From Coprinopsis marcescibilis (taxonomy: Eukaryota > Basidiomycota > Agaricomycetes > Agaricales > Psathyrellaceae), in assembly GCA_004369085.1 (NCBI GenBank), contig ML210413.1, forward strand, positions 11,071-33,105: 22,035 nt of DNA, in the 5' to 3' direction. Position 1 is the first letter of the stretch. Each line of letters starts with the position of its first letter. Below, one piece after another: positions 8,743-17,598 of this stretch. The translations under genes were made by a program, and so were the position numbers. A model generated the notes under the pieces. It was not told the origin of the DNA. It saw only the letters and a list, made by a program, of their open reading frames with translations, and ran no database searches.

Positions 8743-10696
8743 CTACGCCCGCTTGTTCCTGCCCCTCCTTGCCCTCGAACCACTTGCCGTCGACTCTCCA
8801 GTGGCAGTAGCAGCTGCAGTGTTCACAGTCGATCTAGTCGTTCGACGTCTGCTAGCACCTTGGGACTCTGGTGGAGACTGTGCGACACTAGAATCTCCGG
8901 GACCGTGATCTTGGTTGGTGTCAACATTCACATCGATGGTAGTCGGAGCATCAGGAATGAGGCTGTCAGTGCCCTGTACCCCACGAGAGATGTTGGACAA
9001 ATCTTGCAGGGTGTTGTTGGAACGTGGGGGAGCAGAAATGTACATGGAGTCTAATGATGAAGATGATGTGTTTGAGATGTTGGTAAGGGGTGATTCAGGG
9101 GCGTTGAGATTGCCAGTCGGGCGACGAGTTTCGGAGGTGCTTAGACTCTGAATCTGGGAAGATCGGGTGCTGCTTGGTGGGGAGACATCGTCTTCAAACT
9201 CGTGCGATTGGAGATTGACCTCCGCCAGCCCCCGCATGATTTCTTCCTCGCCAAGTGAGTCGTTCACGTTCCGTCGTGTTTCTGCTCTGGTACCGTTGAG
9301 GGATGGTGGTGGTAGGTTGGTGGAACCGGGGAATAGCATGCCGTTCCAATGATCGATAAGGCTCTGGGTGCCCACAGAGTCCCAAGTCGTGACCAACACC
9401 TTACAGTACTTGTCGTGATCAGAAATGTACGGGATCCTGGAGTCGGATCCCATCCCTGTGCTCACGAACTCGGCGTCGTTTGAAAGAAGAAATCGAAGCT
9501 ATCAAAACTGGGTGTTAGATGTCATGGCCCCTGGACCAACGTGAGTGGTGTACCTACCAGTACTGAAGCATTGCCGATGATTCCAGCTGAGGTGGAAAGG
9601 CTCGGAAGGGCGCTAAGGGCGTTTTTCGAACGAAATGAGAGAGAAGCAACTGGAAAGTCGGCACTCTGTGCAGCAGAAAGGCCATACAGGACGCCACGGT
9701 AGAGCTGTGTCAATAAAGATAGAAAAGGACATGAGTTAGCATGAAGATCGAAAGTGAGAGAAGAAGTGTAGCTGAAAACGTACCTGGATTAGCATGGGAT
9801 TGCGAAAAAGGTCCTGTGGACGGCCTGAGAGCTCAGCATACAGCGCGGGTGGATAGCGCATCCAGCAGGGATCCTTCTGGGAGTCGTAGCCAGCAAGGGT
9901 GCAAATGCGAGCATTGTTCAGCCGAGTCTTGGACTCGGATGCTCCCAACTCTCCTGGTGCGATTTCGCTCTCGCTGGCGAAGAGGAAAGGTGCAACTTGC
10001 CTTGCACGCTTGATCATATGGCTTCGATGGGTACCAAGATGCTCAAAGAACTGGGAAATGTAAGAGTCACAGTGAGATAGACGTTATAATAATCAATACA
10101 TTTGAATCTCACCTTTTTGGCATAGCTCCGGTTGTTCGACGAGATGTAGTGATGGTCCTCTTCAGGAACCGCTGCGTAAAGGTCTGCCGCCTGACGCTCC
10201 TCCAGCGAGACTCCATCGGCAAACCTTTCCTTTGAGTTGAAGGCAAAGGGAGGCTCGTCCATTCCGAACACACCATCAGGGAGAAGATACGGCGAAAATA
10301 AATATAGATACACGGATGAGGCCTTCCTGGCGGAGACGTCAATCTTGTGAGCTAACGCCATAGCCTCTGGGGATGCAATTATGCCAGAGTGAGGAGACAC
10401 GACCCGCTGAGGTACAGATGCTGCCTCGGAGCCAGCAATCGCCTTACGAGGCTTTCGCTTGCGTGTAAGGTTCGCTAGCTCCAGCTCAAGATAGCCGTTG
10501 CGGGTTGTCAGCTCCTCCACCCGCACTTCTAGCTCTTGGATGCGTCGGTGAGCCTGGCGAAGTGGCTTTGAAACGATTCATGGAGCGGTCAGATACACAA
10601 GTAAAAAGTCAACAGTAACACAGGTGTTCTCACCTCGAATTCCTGGGCATTGAAGTCGGACTGGGCGACAGCATGGAGAGAGGTAGCAGAGGACAT
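8743..10696 (-). CDS. Plavaka companion protein, unknown function, five exons
   Basis: Minus-strand exons 10696-10634, 10565-10113, 10050-9784, 9704-9558 and 9498-8743; every intron is GT..AG and every junction keeps frame, giving 561 aa. The start ATG at 10696 (MSSATSLHAV) is the first in frame. Residues about 22-55 form a heptad-like coiled coil (IQELEVRVEEL, LELELANL) followed by a basic RKRKPRK cluster. A globular part follows to about residue 350, including a DLFRNP motif and a segment resembling the FLLSxDxEFxxTG pattern I recall from a widespread basidiomycete family of unknown function. The last 200 residues are Ser/Thr/Pro/Asn-rich with a basic end (SRARRGRNKRA). The basic clusters suggest nuclear location or DNA binding. 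It lies inside the transposon downstream of the transposase, so it probably helps transposition or its control; this is inference. The reading frame is intact. Confidence 0.72.
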
Positions 10697-11328
10697 TTCC
10701 AGGCAGAAGATGGTTAGCTGAGAGATGGAAGAGTGTTGCTGGCCTGCCTTTTAACGTTCCGTTGTACTCACCAAGTACTCACTTCAGTAATACAGACCCC
10801 GGAAATTCTAGAGAAGAATCTCATTCAATCTACACGTTGGGGATCACGGCGTCCTAATGTCGGGTGCATTGACAAACTCGTTCCCACCATGGGCAATTCA
10901 ATGTCTGTGATACTACCGGTGTTCATCTTCGGTAGTGTCTCTGTTGAGGCTGTGGCCCGTGGGGCACCTCGTGTAGGAATGTTGAAACTGAAGATGAATT
11001 GGGAACTTGAGGTTTGCGCTGACCTTAGACTCCATGAGCGTCACCTCCAGTTTCATTGACAAAGCGTAGCATTTGCACTTTCGAACAAATCTAGCCAAGT
11101 TTTATGGTCAGATACATATGAATCAACGTGAATAAAGGTCATACCTGTGACAATGTCTCCGTAATAAAATGCCACTGACGTTCACAATAGAAAGATGAAC
11201 CCTGGCCACCCTGTGGCCAACCGCCCCTGATGCCATAAGAATCGACGCGAGGCAGTCTCGCGCATGCTATGTTCAGGGTCAAAAGGTTTCATTTGTATAG
11301 TAGTATCGGCACTGAGAGAGAGCGGTAT
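10697..11328. other. Spacer between transposase and companion gene
   Basis: No gene supported. On the minus strand a TTAAAAG element (about 10748-10754) lies about 50 bp upstream of the companion start codon and is followed by a CT-rich leader, a plausible core promoter. The rest should hold the transposase 3' untranslated region and polyadenylation site. A plus-strand open frame at 10733-11059 has no recognisable features. Confidence 0.45.
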
Positions 11329-14300
11329 CTAGAAAGGAAGCCGCATATTTCGAAGCTGCTTTTTTGAAACAATCTCCCTATGGCGCAGCCAGAAGTCTGG
11401 ATCCATCGTGTCCACCACGACGTACTCATCGTCATATGGACAAGTTGAATCTTGGACCAACAGGGCGCCTCGCACAATAGTATTGATACTCACAGCGGTC
11501 ATGGTATTCCCTCCCCTCCTCATCCTAACACGTGTCAAACGCAGCTGCCGATCCGAGATTCGATCGGCTGTGTTGTCGTTACTTGTCGGGTTTTCGTCAC
11601 ATGGAATTACAATGGCGACAAGATGCGCAACATTGTTGACCCTGATTCCGAGTACACAGGTGAGCTGCGCATACCAGAACTCTTGTTCCGTGTGCTGTAG
11701 CAGTGCGAAGTCGTGTCGAGGGGCCCCAAAGAACTCCTGGTTTGTTCTGAGGTAATCGGTCATGATTGAGAGGTCTTCGAGTGAGTTGTAGGATATCTTG
11801 GTGTACTGGTATATTGTTACCTAGAGAAAACTACTTCAAAAACCTCCTTTGTCACATATATATGGCTTGACGAACTTACCAGTGAGTTCTCGGAGAAGTC
11901 GACATCGCGCCCAAGGTCATTGCAGAGCAATGATCTCACTTTGGCAGCGATGGATGCTGGAGTCTCTGAAGCGGAGAGACTCTTGGGACAAAATGGAAGA
12001 ATGTCCAACAGCCTAAAAACGCCGTCTACTGGTGACCCAACCGACGCATGACTGGTCCCAATCGTCACAGGGGGCCTGTTCCTTCGGGTTGGTGGTGGAT
12101 CCTTATGTAAGATATCAAGGTCGTCATATGCTGCCCATTCGTCGACGTTGTTCACCAGTGATGGAGACTGGAGAACAGCCCATCGATCCAGCTCGTTGAT
12201 TCGACTATGAACCAGCAAGCAGAACACATCATCGTGCTCCAGCTTGAGAATCTATCAACAATTACAGTCATTATAGCCCACGGGCCCAAATGTCGCATCG
12301 GGACAACATACCTGGGGTTCTGTGTCCCGAAAGTTTGTCTGCAACTGATAAAAGTCTTTGTACTTGCCGTGCTTGTGCTCGTTCGGTTTGGTGTTCGTGT
12401 TCCGTGTCACCCCTTTCCGAATGATATCCATGATCATGTGTATCTGAACATGCATCTTAGGGAAGATCCATGTCTTGTCGGATCCCCCTGATTTGATGTA
12501 GTCCTGGTCCCGTCAGTGTAAATAACGAATCGGAACCTTCAGAAAGGCCAATTCAAATGTACACACCTTTAAGCGCTGCTCAAATATGCGCAGCTCGTTC
12601 TTGGCTCCCTCAATGGTCTCCGTTGTATGGCATCGGAGAGACGCGTACATATCCAGCATGACATAACTCCTGATCAATTTCAGGAGGAGGAATCCAGGGC
12701 TTTTTCGGTTACCATTGAACACTGAGTGCGCCGCAGGGACTAAAATCTGATTGGAGCTCAATTTGAGCAGGAACGGCGAGAAAAAAGAAAGAATACCTTT
12801 GACAAATCTTCGAACTTTCGCCCGTCACTGAATTCTCTCATTTTGGCGAGGTTATTGAAATGTGTCAGACCTCTCCATCGAGGGAACCTATCTAGCCTAT
12901 ATGAGCTGTCAGTCTAAATGTCCACAATATAATAGTGCCGGAAGAAAAGCTCACTCAGAATCTAATCTAACTTCGAGATTGTTTGCCTCAACAATACCGA
13001 TGAATTCGGTGAGCAGATGGTCGCCAAATAACCCAAGATGATAGGTGTGAAGCCGGTCCCATGAGATGGCGTCATACACATTCACGTGCGAAAGCTGCCA
13101 GAAGACATTCTAAAGTAAACCGTCCATTCAAAGTGAGTGATACGCATGGTATTATAATAGAGTTCAAGTTTGGGCTCATACCTCAACATCTCGAAGACCA
13201 TACTTCATCAAAGTCGTGTTTCGTTCTGCCTGAGTCCAACACTCTTGAGAGTCATCATACACCTGTTTCATCTCCGCTGTAGTTCGGAGAGTGTACCTCT
13301 TGGAAAGCTGATTAAGCTCTTCCTGTGGAACGAGGCAAATCGGACACGGGCATTTGCTATTTGTCCCTCTTATCGCAGCCATCACACACCTATTAACAGA
13401 ATCATGACACGTCCAAGACGCGTCATGGAATCCTTGAAATCAGCTATTAATTAGTATGAACATGCTGAAATTAACGCACTGTTCCTCATAATCAGCCGAA
13501 AGGATCATCACGAGTGGGAAAACACAGCGCTCAATGTTGTCCCCACATTGGAAGAAGAATCCTGACTCTGTATACTGGACCATGGATTGGAGCATCTTCT
13601 CGAACGCGGTGTGCCAGACAATCCTCTTGAAGTCTGCGAATTTTCTCGTTCCAGTCTTGTCGGCATCCTCAGGAACCTGGACATTTTTTTGGCCGAATCG
13701 CGTCAAATGCTTACAGTCTGTCAAAGAAAATGCAACGAACAATTGGTAGCCACCCAACCAACCGCCCGCCAGCAATCCCTTCGCCATTGCGAACCTCTGC
13801 AGGTAGGTTACCGCACCGTGCATATACAGGATAACCCTTTTTGGTTCCGAACGATGAAAGTCGAGTTTTGTCCGCGTACAAGATGATGCAGAATGGAACA
13901 CCGCCCTCTGGAAGGCTTGACTGGGGAACAAGGAAGTTATGTCAATCAGGAATCCGATAAAAAATGTGCTTGAACCCACCTGAGTCTCCCACCATGCATC
14001 GGCTGTCCATGGCTCAGTAAACATCCTTGAGTGCGATCTTGTACCGTCCTGCTCCAGGTTCTTGCGGTAAATCTGTTGAGCATCCCATTCAAATCGAGAA
14101 ACGATTGAACGATCCTCAAGTAGCTCCTTCACCCAGTCCCAGATAGGTCTTGTCCAGACATCAAAGTCTATGTTCTCGTCCTTGTAGGGGATAGTAATGG
14201 TATGTTTCGACAGCTGGTGATTGTCACATATATTGAGAATTTGAATACATCACATAGAACGTACATACACCTCTCGAAGCCGCCGTCCGCGCAGCAGTCC

Positions 14301-15178
14301 AAGTATTATCCAAGTCACGGCAATCTTCGATCGTGAAAGATCCCTGTTTCTCGATAGATTCCCTCATCAAAGCGAGGAGGCGGGCTTGCTGGGGGCGGCT
14401 GAGATGGTTGTCCCGCATAAAAGATGCGACCTCGAAGTCGAGCCTGGTTCGAAATGGTTGCCATGGTTCGCTGCTGGCTCCTCGGGTGGTATTCAACTCG
14501 AATCCTGTCCTCTCCGCTCCATGTCCTGGTACTGGTTACAGTACCAGAGTCCTCCGAGTCTGAATCTGAATCTGCATCTTGACGTCAGATACTACGAGAC
14601 AGAGAACTGTAGAAACTACGCACCACTGACAGGATCTTCGCCCATGACAACATCTGCGTTTTGCTCTGGTATCAGGGTGCCCCGATCCTCTGTCAACGAT
14701 GTAGCATCGGATGTCGACTGTAATGTCGTCTCAGGATCTGAGAGGCCGGGCGCTGGTGTTGCTTCTTGTGAGGGCGTTCCGATCGACGAGGTTGGTGAAC
14801 GGCTAGCAGGTGGCCGTCGTAGACCGGCTGAATATATGGTAGTTGAAGTGAGATACTGTTGGGGTTACATTGAGTTTGGAGATCGCACAGAGTGGGTCGT
14901 ATCGACGAGATTGAACCATTGATGGACCTGCAGGACCTGGATCCCTCGTTGAAGGGGGGACACGTAGAAGACCATTACCTTGCCGAGAGGAAAGCTCCAT
15001 TAACAACAGCGGGAACATCTGAAATTAAATACTGACCAGATGCGAGTCTTGCGAGTTCGGGGACGATGTCTCTCCCCATGTTAAACGAACGCTCGCAGGA
15101 GATCCTGTGGTTCCTTATGCCAATTGTCGAGTAATGATGGCTGCAGTATTCGCAGGGTACTGTAGCTCTGGGGGGCAT
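11329..15178 (-). CDS. Plavaka transposase, 14 exons
   Basis: Minus-strand exons: 15178-14979, 14927-14869, 14827-14624, 14525-14269, 14213-13980, 13920-13741, 13676-13480, 13389-13182, 13109-12955, 12896-12797, 12746-12567, 12503-12312, 12251-11880, 11820-11329; about 1009 aa. All introns are GT..AG, 41-98 nt, with consistent phases. The N-terminus carries a zinc finger (C9-x2-C12-x11-H24-x3-C28), then an acidic Ser/Pro-rich linker. The core has EPWQPFRTR, EPWTADAWWETQ, ILYADKT with candidate catalytic Asp 335, VGWLPI, LSADYEEQCVMA, a CPCPICL zinc motif (C457/C459/C462), SWDRLHTYHLGLFGDHL, YVMLDMY and NTKPNEHKHG. It should cut and rejoin the element ends in the nucleus. Exon 4 is doubtful: the family-like acceptor at 14572 adds an EYHP segment but shifts frame near 14475, while the acceptor used here (14526) keeps the gene open. 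Confidence 0.85.
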
Positions 15179-15421
15179 TCTGGTCAGAGAGTAGGGTATG
15201 TACACAGTTGGGAGGTGGAATATGGTTGAACAGGCGTCGTACCGACGAACTTTCGGTGAGTGGGCGCGTGAGCAGTGGTGAGATAGTTCATGTCTGATTA
15301 TTGTAATCTCTGTGGGAAAACAAGTTCTACATCGTTATGGTTGATCAAGCACCACTGTCATGGATCAAGGAGATAATCAAGCCGAGCTGTACCATAATCT
15401 ACCCATGCCCTTGATCTGGCA
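15179..15421. other. Right subterminal region of the Plavaka element
   Basis: It contains the presumed transposase promoter and leader (minus strand); no TATA box is evident. TTGATCAA at 15341-15348 and related motifs at 15363 and 15411 echo the left subterminal palindromes. Confidence 0.55.
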
Positions 15422-15439
15422 CCTAGGAAATTTGCGACA
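15422..15439 (-). repeat. Right terminal inverted repeat of the Plavaka element
   Basis: Exact reverse complement of 7767-7784, followed by CT at 15440-15441. It lies at the 5' side of the transposase gene, whose start codon is 243 bp inward. Confidence 0.92.
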
Positions 15440-15450
15440 CTGTGTCGGAT

Positions 15451-15476
15451 CCAGTGGGAAACCTTTTCCCCACTGG
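15451..15476 (+). repeat. Hairpin in the retroelement 3' untranslated region
   Basis: CCAGTGGGAAA and TTTTCCCCACTGG form an inverted repeat with a short loop and one bulged base, then GGTTTTT. It lies between the Plavaka insertion and the polypurine tract, in retroelement sequence. It could be an RNA structure in the 3' end of the genomic transcript; function unknown. Confidence 0.6.
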
Positions 15477-15532
15477 GGTTTTTAACGGTCCCCTCAAGAA
15501 ATCAGTGATTGTAGTATTACCTTTTTTTTTTT

Positions 15533-15546
15533 AGGGGAGGGAAGAG
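15533..15546 (+). other. Polypurine tract of the retroelement
   Basis: AGGGGAGGGAAGAG abuts the 3' LTR start at 15547 and follows a run of T. This is the position and composition expected of the plus-strand primer left by RNase H. Confidence 0.85.
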
Positions 15547-15718
15547 TGTAAGGACTTGTCCTTACAACGTCGGACTTTGCTGGATTTCAATTGCTTGTAT
15601 TTAATCGAAGGAAGCACATTGCTGGTCTTCCTTCTCTCGACTTGTGTTTTACCAACAATCAGAGAGCTTTTACCTGTTCACTATCGTTCTGAGTGTCAAC
15701 ATTACACGACGTCTTCCA
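15547..15718 (+). repeat. Truncated 3' LTR of the Ty3/gypsy element
   Basis: It aligns without gaps to 2416-2587 (11 differences in about 172 bp), then similarity ends abruptly after TCTTCCA. The remaining roughly 195 bp of the LTR is not found to the right. The terminal palindrome is kept although its centre changed from AA to TT. Confidence 0.92.
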
Positions 15719-15871
15719 TATATGCACAATAAAGGTCTGGGGGTTTTAAAGTGCTTGGTTGTGAAGTTTCCTGCTCTTTGTCACTCATTATGCTTACCAG
15801 GACTTAGCCGACTCCAAAAGTATCAGTACTCATGATGCCTTGAGTACATGTACTGATCATTCTAGACTACG
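15719..15871. other. Flank right of the truncated LTR
   Basis: Sequence after the LTR breakpoint is unrelated to the rest of the 5' LTR. No gene, repeat or end signature was recognised, so how the LTR was truncated (deletion or later insertion) cannot be told. Confidence 0.4.
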
Positions 15872-16030
15872 ATGTGGCTGGTATTATCACTTCAGATGTT
15901 TGCCTTGTCCGCCATGATTGGTATAGTCATGCTCAGCCTCGCCGCCACACATGCACAGGATGCACCGGAGCTCCGAGTATTCGATGGGGAGTTTGAAGAA
16001 GATGGGGACGCCTATTGTAGCTTATGCTAA
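15872..16030 (+). CDS. Possible small secreted peptide or first exon of one
   Basis: ATG 15872 opens a 52-codon frame ending at TAA 16028. The N-terminus is a strong signal-peptide or anchor candidate: MWLVLSLQMFALSAMIGIVM, then LSLAATHA with a plausible cleavage before QDAPEL. An acidic tail follows (DGEFEEDGD), ending in CSLC. GT/AG pairs (donor about 16015 or 15985, acceptor about 16054) could splice this into either of two downstream open frames reaching about 16253 or 16260, so the real protein may be longer. No family recognised. Small secreted proteins are common in Agaricomycetes, but one short frame is weak evidence. Confidence 0.3.
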   Translation: MWLVLSLQMFALSAMIGIVMLSLAATHAQDAPELRVFDGEFEEDGDAYCSLC

Positions 16031-16469
16031 TCGTAGCTTATTCTATGACAGGGTCAAATTCGGTGCCCTCAGGCTCTACCTCGTTGACGAAGCGCCAACC
16101 ACAGATTCAGAAGCCCATCAGGAAACGTTTTCAAAGCCGATATGGGTTGGTCGTCTGGGTCAGCATGATTCCCACGACAATGCAGGGCAAAATCAGGTCG
16201 TCCAAGGTCTGGGCTGGCCAAGGTCTGGTAATGAACAATCAATATGCGGTTAGATGGTAAGGTATGATAAGCTTGCAACAAGGCTGTTCACAAAGATGGC
16301 ACATGACCAGGTGATATCTGAGAATATCTGAGAATAGCATTAAAAGATAATGATACGTCAGCCAGAGGCCACCAGTTTCAGCCAAGTATATTTGGTATCT
16401 ACTTTGATTTCCAGAAATAAAAGGGTCTTACCTTTGTGAGGGAATTACCATGAGTTGAAACTTTCAAAT
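16031..16469. other. Region without a confident gene
   Basis: Two open frames on the plus strand (to 16253 and 16260) may be downstream exons of the 15872 frame but cannot be told apart. The duplicated GAGAATATCT at 16320-16336 is local. Nothing else recognised. Confidence 0.35.
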
Positions 16470-16635
16470 CATACCAGATTGGAGGGGTGGGGAGGTAGGT
16501 TAGATTAACACAGGAAAATACAAGTAGTACATGTTAGTCGAGGCTTCCAAAGCATACCAGGTTGAGGAGGGAAGGGGGTAGGTAGATTAACATACAGGAA
16601 AGTAAATGTACATATAAAGTAGACAAAGATGATGC
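16470..16635. repeat. Two-copy imperfect tandem repeat, 83-bp spacing
   Basis: CATACCAGATTGGAGG (16470) and CATACCAGGTTGAGGAG (16553) start similar stretches, each running through a GGGG/AGGTAG block, TAGATTAAC, and CAGGAAA. The spacing is 83 bp, the same as in the repeat at 16806-17145, though the two sequences do not look alike. Confidence 0.55.
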
Positions 16636-16805
16636 ATGTAAAGGGGCAAAAATCTGACACAGACAGCAAGATGAGAGGAAATACAACAAGAAAACAGTAT
16701 AGCAAGTCATAACATGTAAGAAGGCCGAAAACAGGAGGAAAGTGAGGGTGGATGGGGATAGATGATAGATTGACGCCCCGACGGCTTGGCCTATCCGAGT
16801 CGGCA

Positions 16806-17145
16806 TGGCTGGCGAACAATGTGCGAGACGGCACGATGGTTTCTATGGTTTGAAAGGGCAGGCAGGGTGTCTATACGAGCATCTTGTAGGGTCAGAAGGC
16901 GGGCTGGGTCGCGAGAATTAGTTTCAGCGGCTTGAAGGGGCGAGTGGGGTATCTGAATCGAGTGACTTGGAGGGCCAGAAGGCGGGTTGGGTTGCAAGAA
17001 TTCGTTTTGATGGCTTGAAGGGGCGGGTGGGGTATCTGAATCGACTCGGAGTGACTTGGAGGGCCAAAAGGAGGGTTGGGTTGCGAGAGCTTACTTCGAT
17101 GGCTTAAAGGGGCGGGTAGGGCGTCGGATTCGAGAGGCTTGGCCA
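16806..17145. repeat. Imperfect tandem repeat, about 83-89 bp unit, four units
   Basis: Clear units begin with GGG(T/C)CA(G/A)AAGG at 16889, 16972 and 17061; a degenerate first unit begins near 16806. Shared blocks are GGCTTGAAGGGGCG, TGGGGTATCTGAATCGA and GTGACTTGGAG. Spacings are 83 and 89 bp; the longer unit has an extra ACTCGG-type 6-bp insertion. Since 83 and 89 are not multiples of three, the long minus-strand frames here change from unit to unit, which argues against a coding repeat. Confidence 0.75.
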
Positions 17146-17225
17146 TGGCTTAAGTGCTGGCCTTTATTGGCGTAGTCAAAAACAGCGGTTTGTTTGAGAG
17201 TAGTTCGTCTGAGGGGGTTGCCAGT

Positions 17226-17598
17226 TCATAGAAACCTAGCCGTTCCAACACCAATTGCGAGACCAGCGGTGAAGATGGCGATCGATGCGACTGCAGGTGG
17301 CAATTTGTTTGCAGGTTGCCATCCGACGTTTGCTTGATTGTCAATTTACACCTTCGCCTCGATGGATAACCTGACTAGTGTGAGTATGTGCAGCAAGCAA
17401 GGTGTTCAGTGCATGATGATATGATAATCACCTCCAAGATGTCCACCCATCGCATAGAGATTGGATGCACCCGCCCTTGTTTGATGAATCTCCCATGAAG
17501 TACCTTGAAAAAGGTCGATAGATCAGTAGGAGGTTATATGCATATAGAAGACATACTTACTTGAGGTGAAAGCGTGTGTGAAGCAGACGAGTCGACAT
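17226..17598 (-). pseudogene. Possible small membrane protein gene with a frame problem
   Basis: Minus-strand exon-like blocks: 17598-17561 (ATG, MSTRLLHTRFHL, resembling a mitochondrial presequence), 17503-17432, and 17332-17226. The first intron is 57 nt (GTAAGT..CAAG). The second has two possible acceptors, 57 nt (after 17375) or 99 nt (after 17333). With the 99-nt version, blocks 2 and 3 read through as one frame containing NLYAMGGHLG, GWQPANKLPP and a single membrane segment (VASIAIFTAGLAIGVGTARF), ending at TGA 17228. Block 1 ends in phase 2 where phase 1 is needed, so the ATG frame misses the rest by one base. Either this is a one-base frameshift, the start lies elsewhere, or the true product is the short 48-residue alternative. 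No family assigned. Confidence 0.35.

Larger units (their letters stand above)
7767..15439 (-). mobile_element. Plavaka-type DNA transposon (CMC-like), nested in the retroelement
   Basis: A 7673-bp insertion bounded by perfect 18-bp inverted repeats TGTCGCAAATTTCCTAGG (left 7767-7784, right complement 15422-15439), extending imperfectly to 27 bp (25 matches). CT flanks both sides (7765-7766 and 15440-15441), a possible 2-bp target duplication. Inside are a spliced transposase (11329-15178) and a companion gene (8743-10696), both on the minus strand, and subterminal TTGATCAA palindromes. The transposase motifs (ILYADKT, ADYEEQ, CPCPICLVP, LFGDHL, NTKPNEHKHG) are those I associate with Plavaka transposases of Basidiomycota, grouped with CACTA/Mirage/Chapaev. 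Retroelement sequence resumes at 15440 and leads to the polypurine tract and 3' LTR, so the nesting order is clear. Confidence 0.9.
2416..15718 (+). mobile_element. Decayed Ty3/gypsy chromodomain LTR retrotransposon, interrupted
   Basis: Order in plus sense: 5' LTR (2416), gag, protease, reverse transcriptase, RNase H, integrase, chromodomain (ends 7760), polypurine tract (15533-15546), truncated 3' LTR (15547-15718). RT before integrase plus a C-terminal chromodomain places it among chromoviruses of Ty3/gypsy. The copy is dead: five in-frame TGA codons, shifts of frame near 3050 and 7475, a D-to-N change in the integrase, and a 3' LTR missing more than half its length. A DNA transposon sits inside at 7767-15439. 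Without that insert about 5.6 kb of element remains. The base before the element is T2415; the five preceding bases TATAT are a possible target duplication that cannot be checked because the 3' end is lost. Confidence 0.93.

Noticed and set aside
10733..11059. Plus-strand 108-codon frame between the transposon genes
   Set aside because: No motif, opposite strand to both element genes, and located where the untranslated regions and promoter are expected.
13440..14132. A 230-aa protein in one minus-strand frame
   Set aside because: Its ends are real transposase exons but its middle (about 13741-13979) runs through introns and out of frame; the conserved ILYADKT segment is in another frame.
16791..17146. 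Minus-strand Pro/Leu-rich frames over the tandem repeat
   Set aside because: Unit lengths of 83 and 89 bp shift frame from unit to unit, so a coding repeat protein is unlikely.
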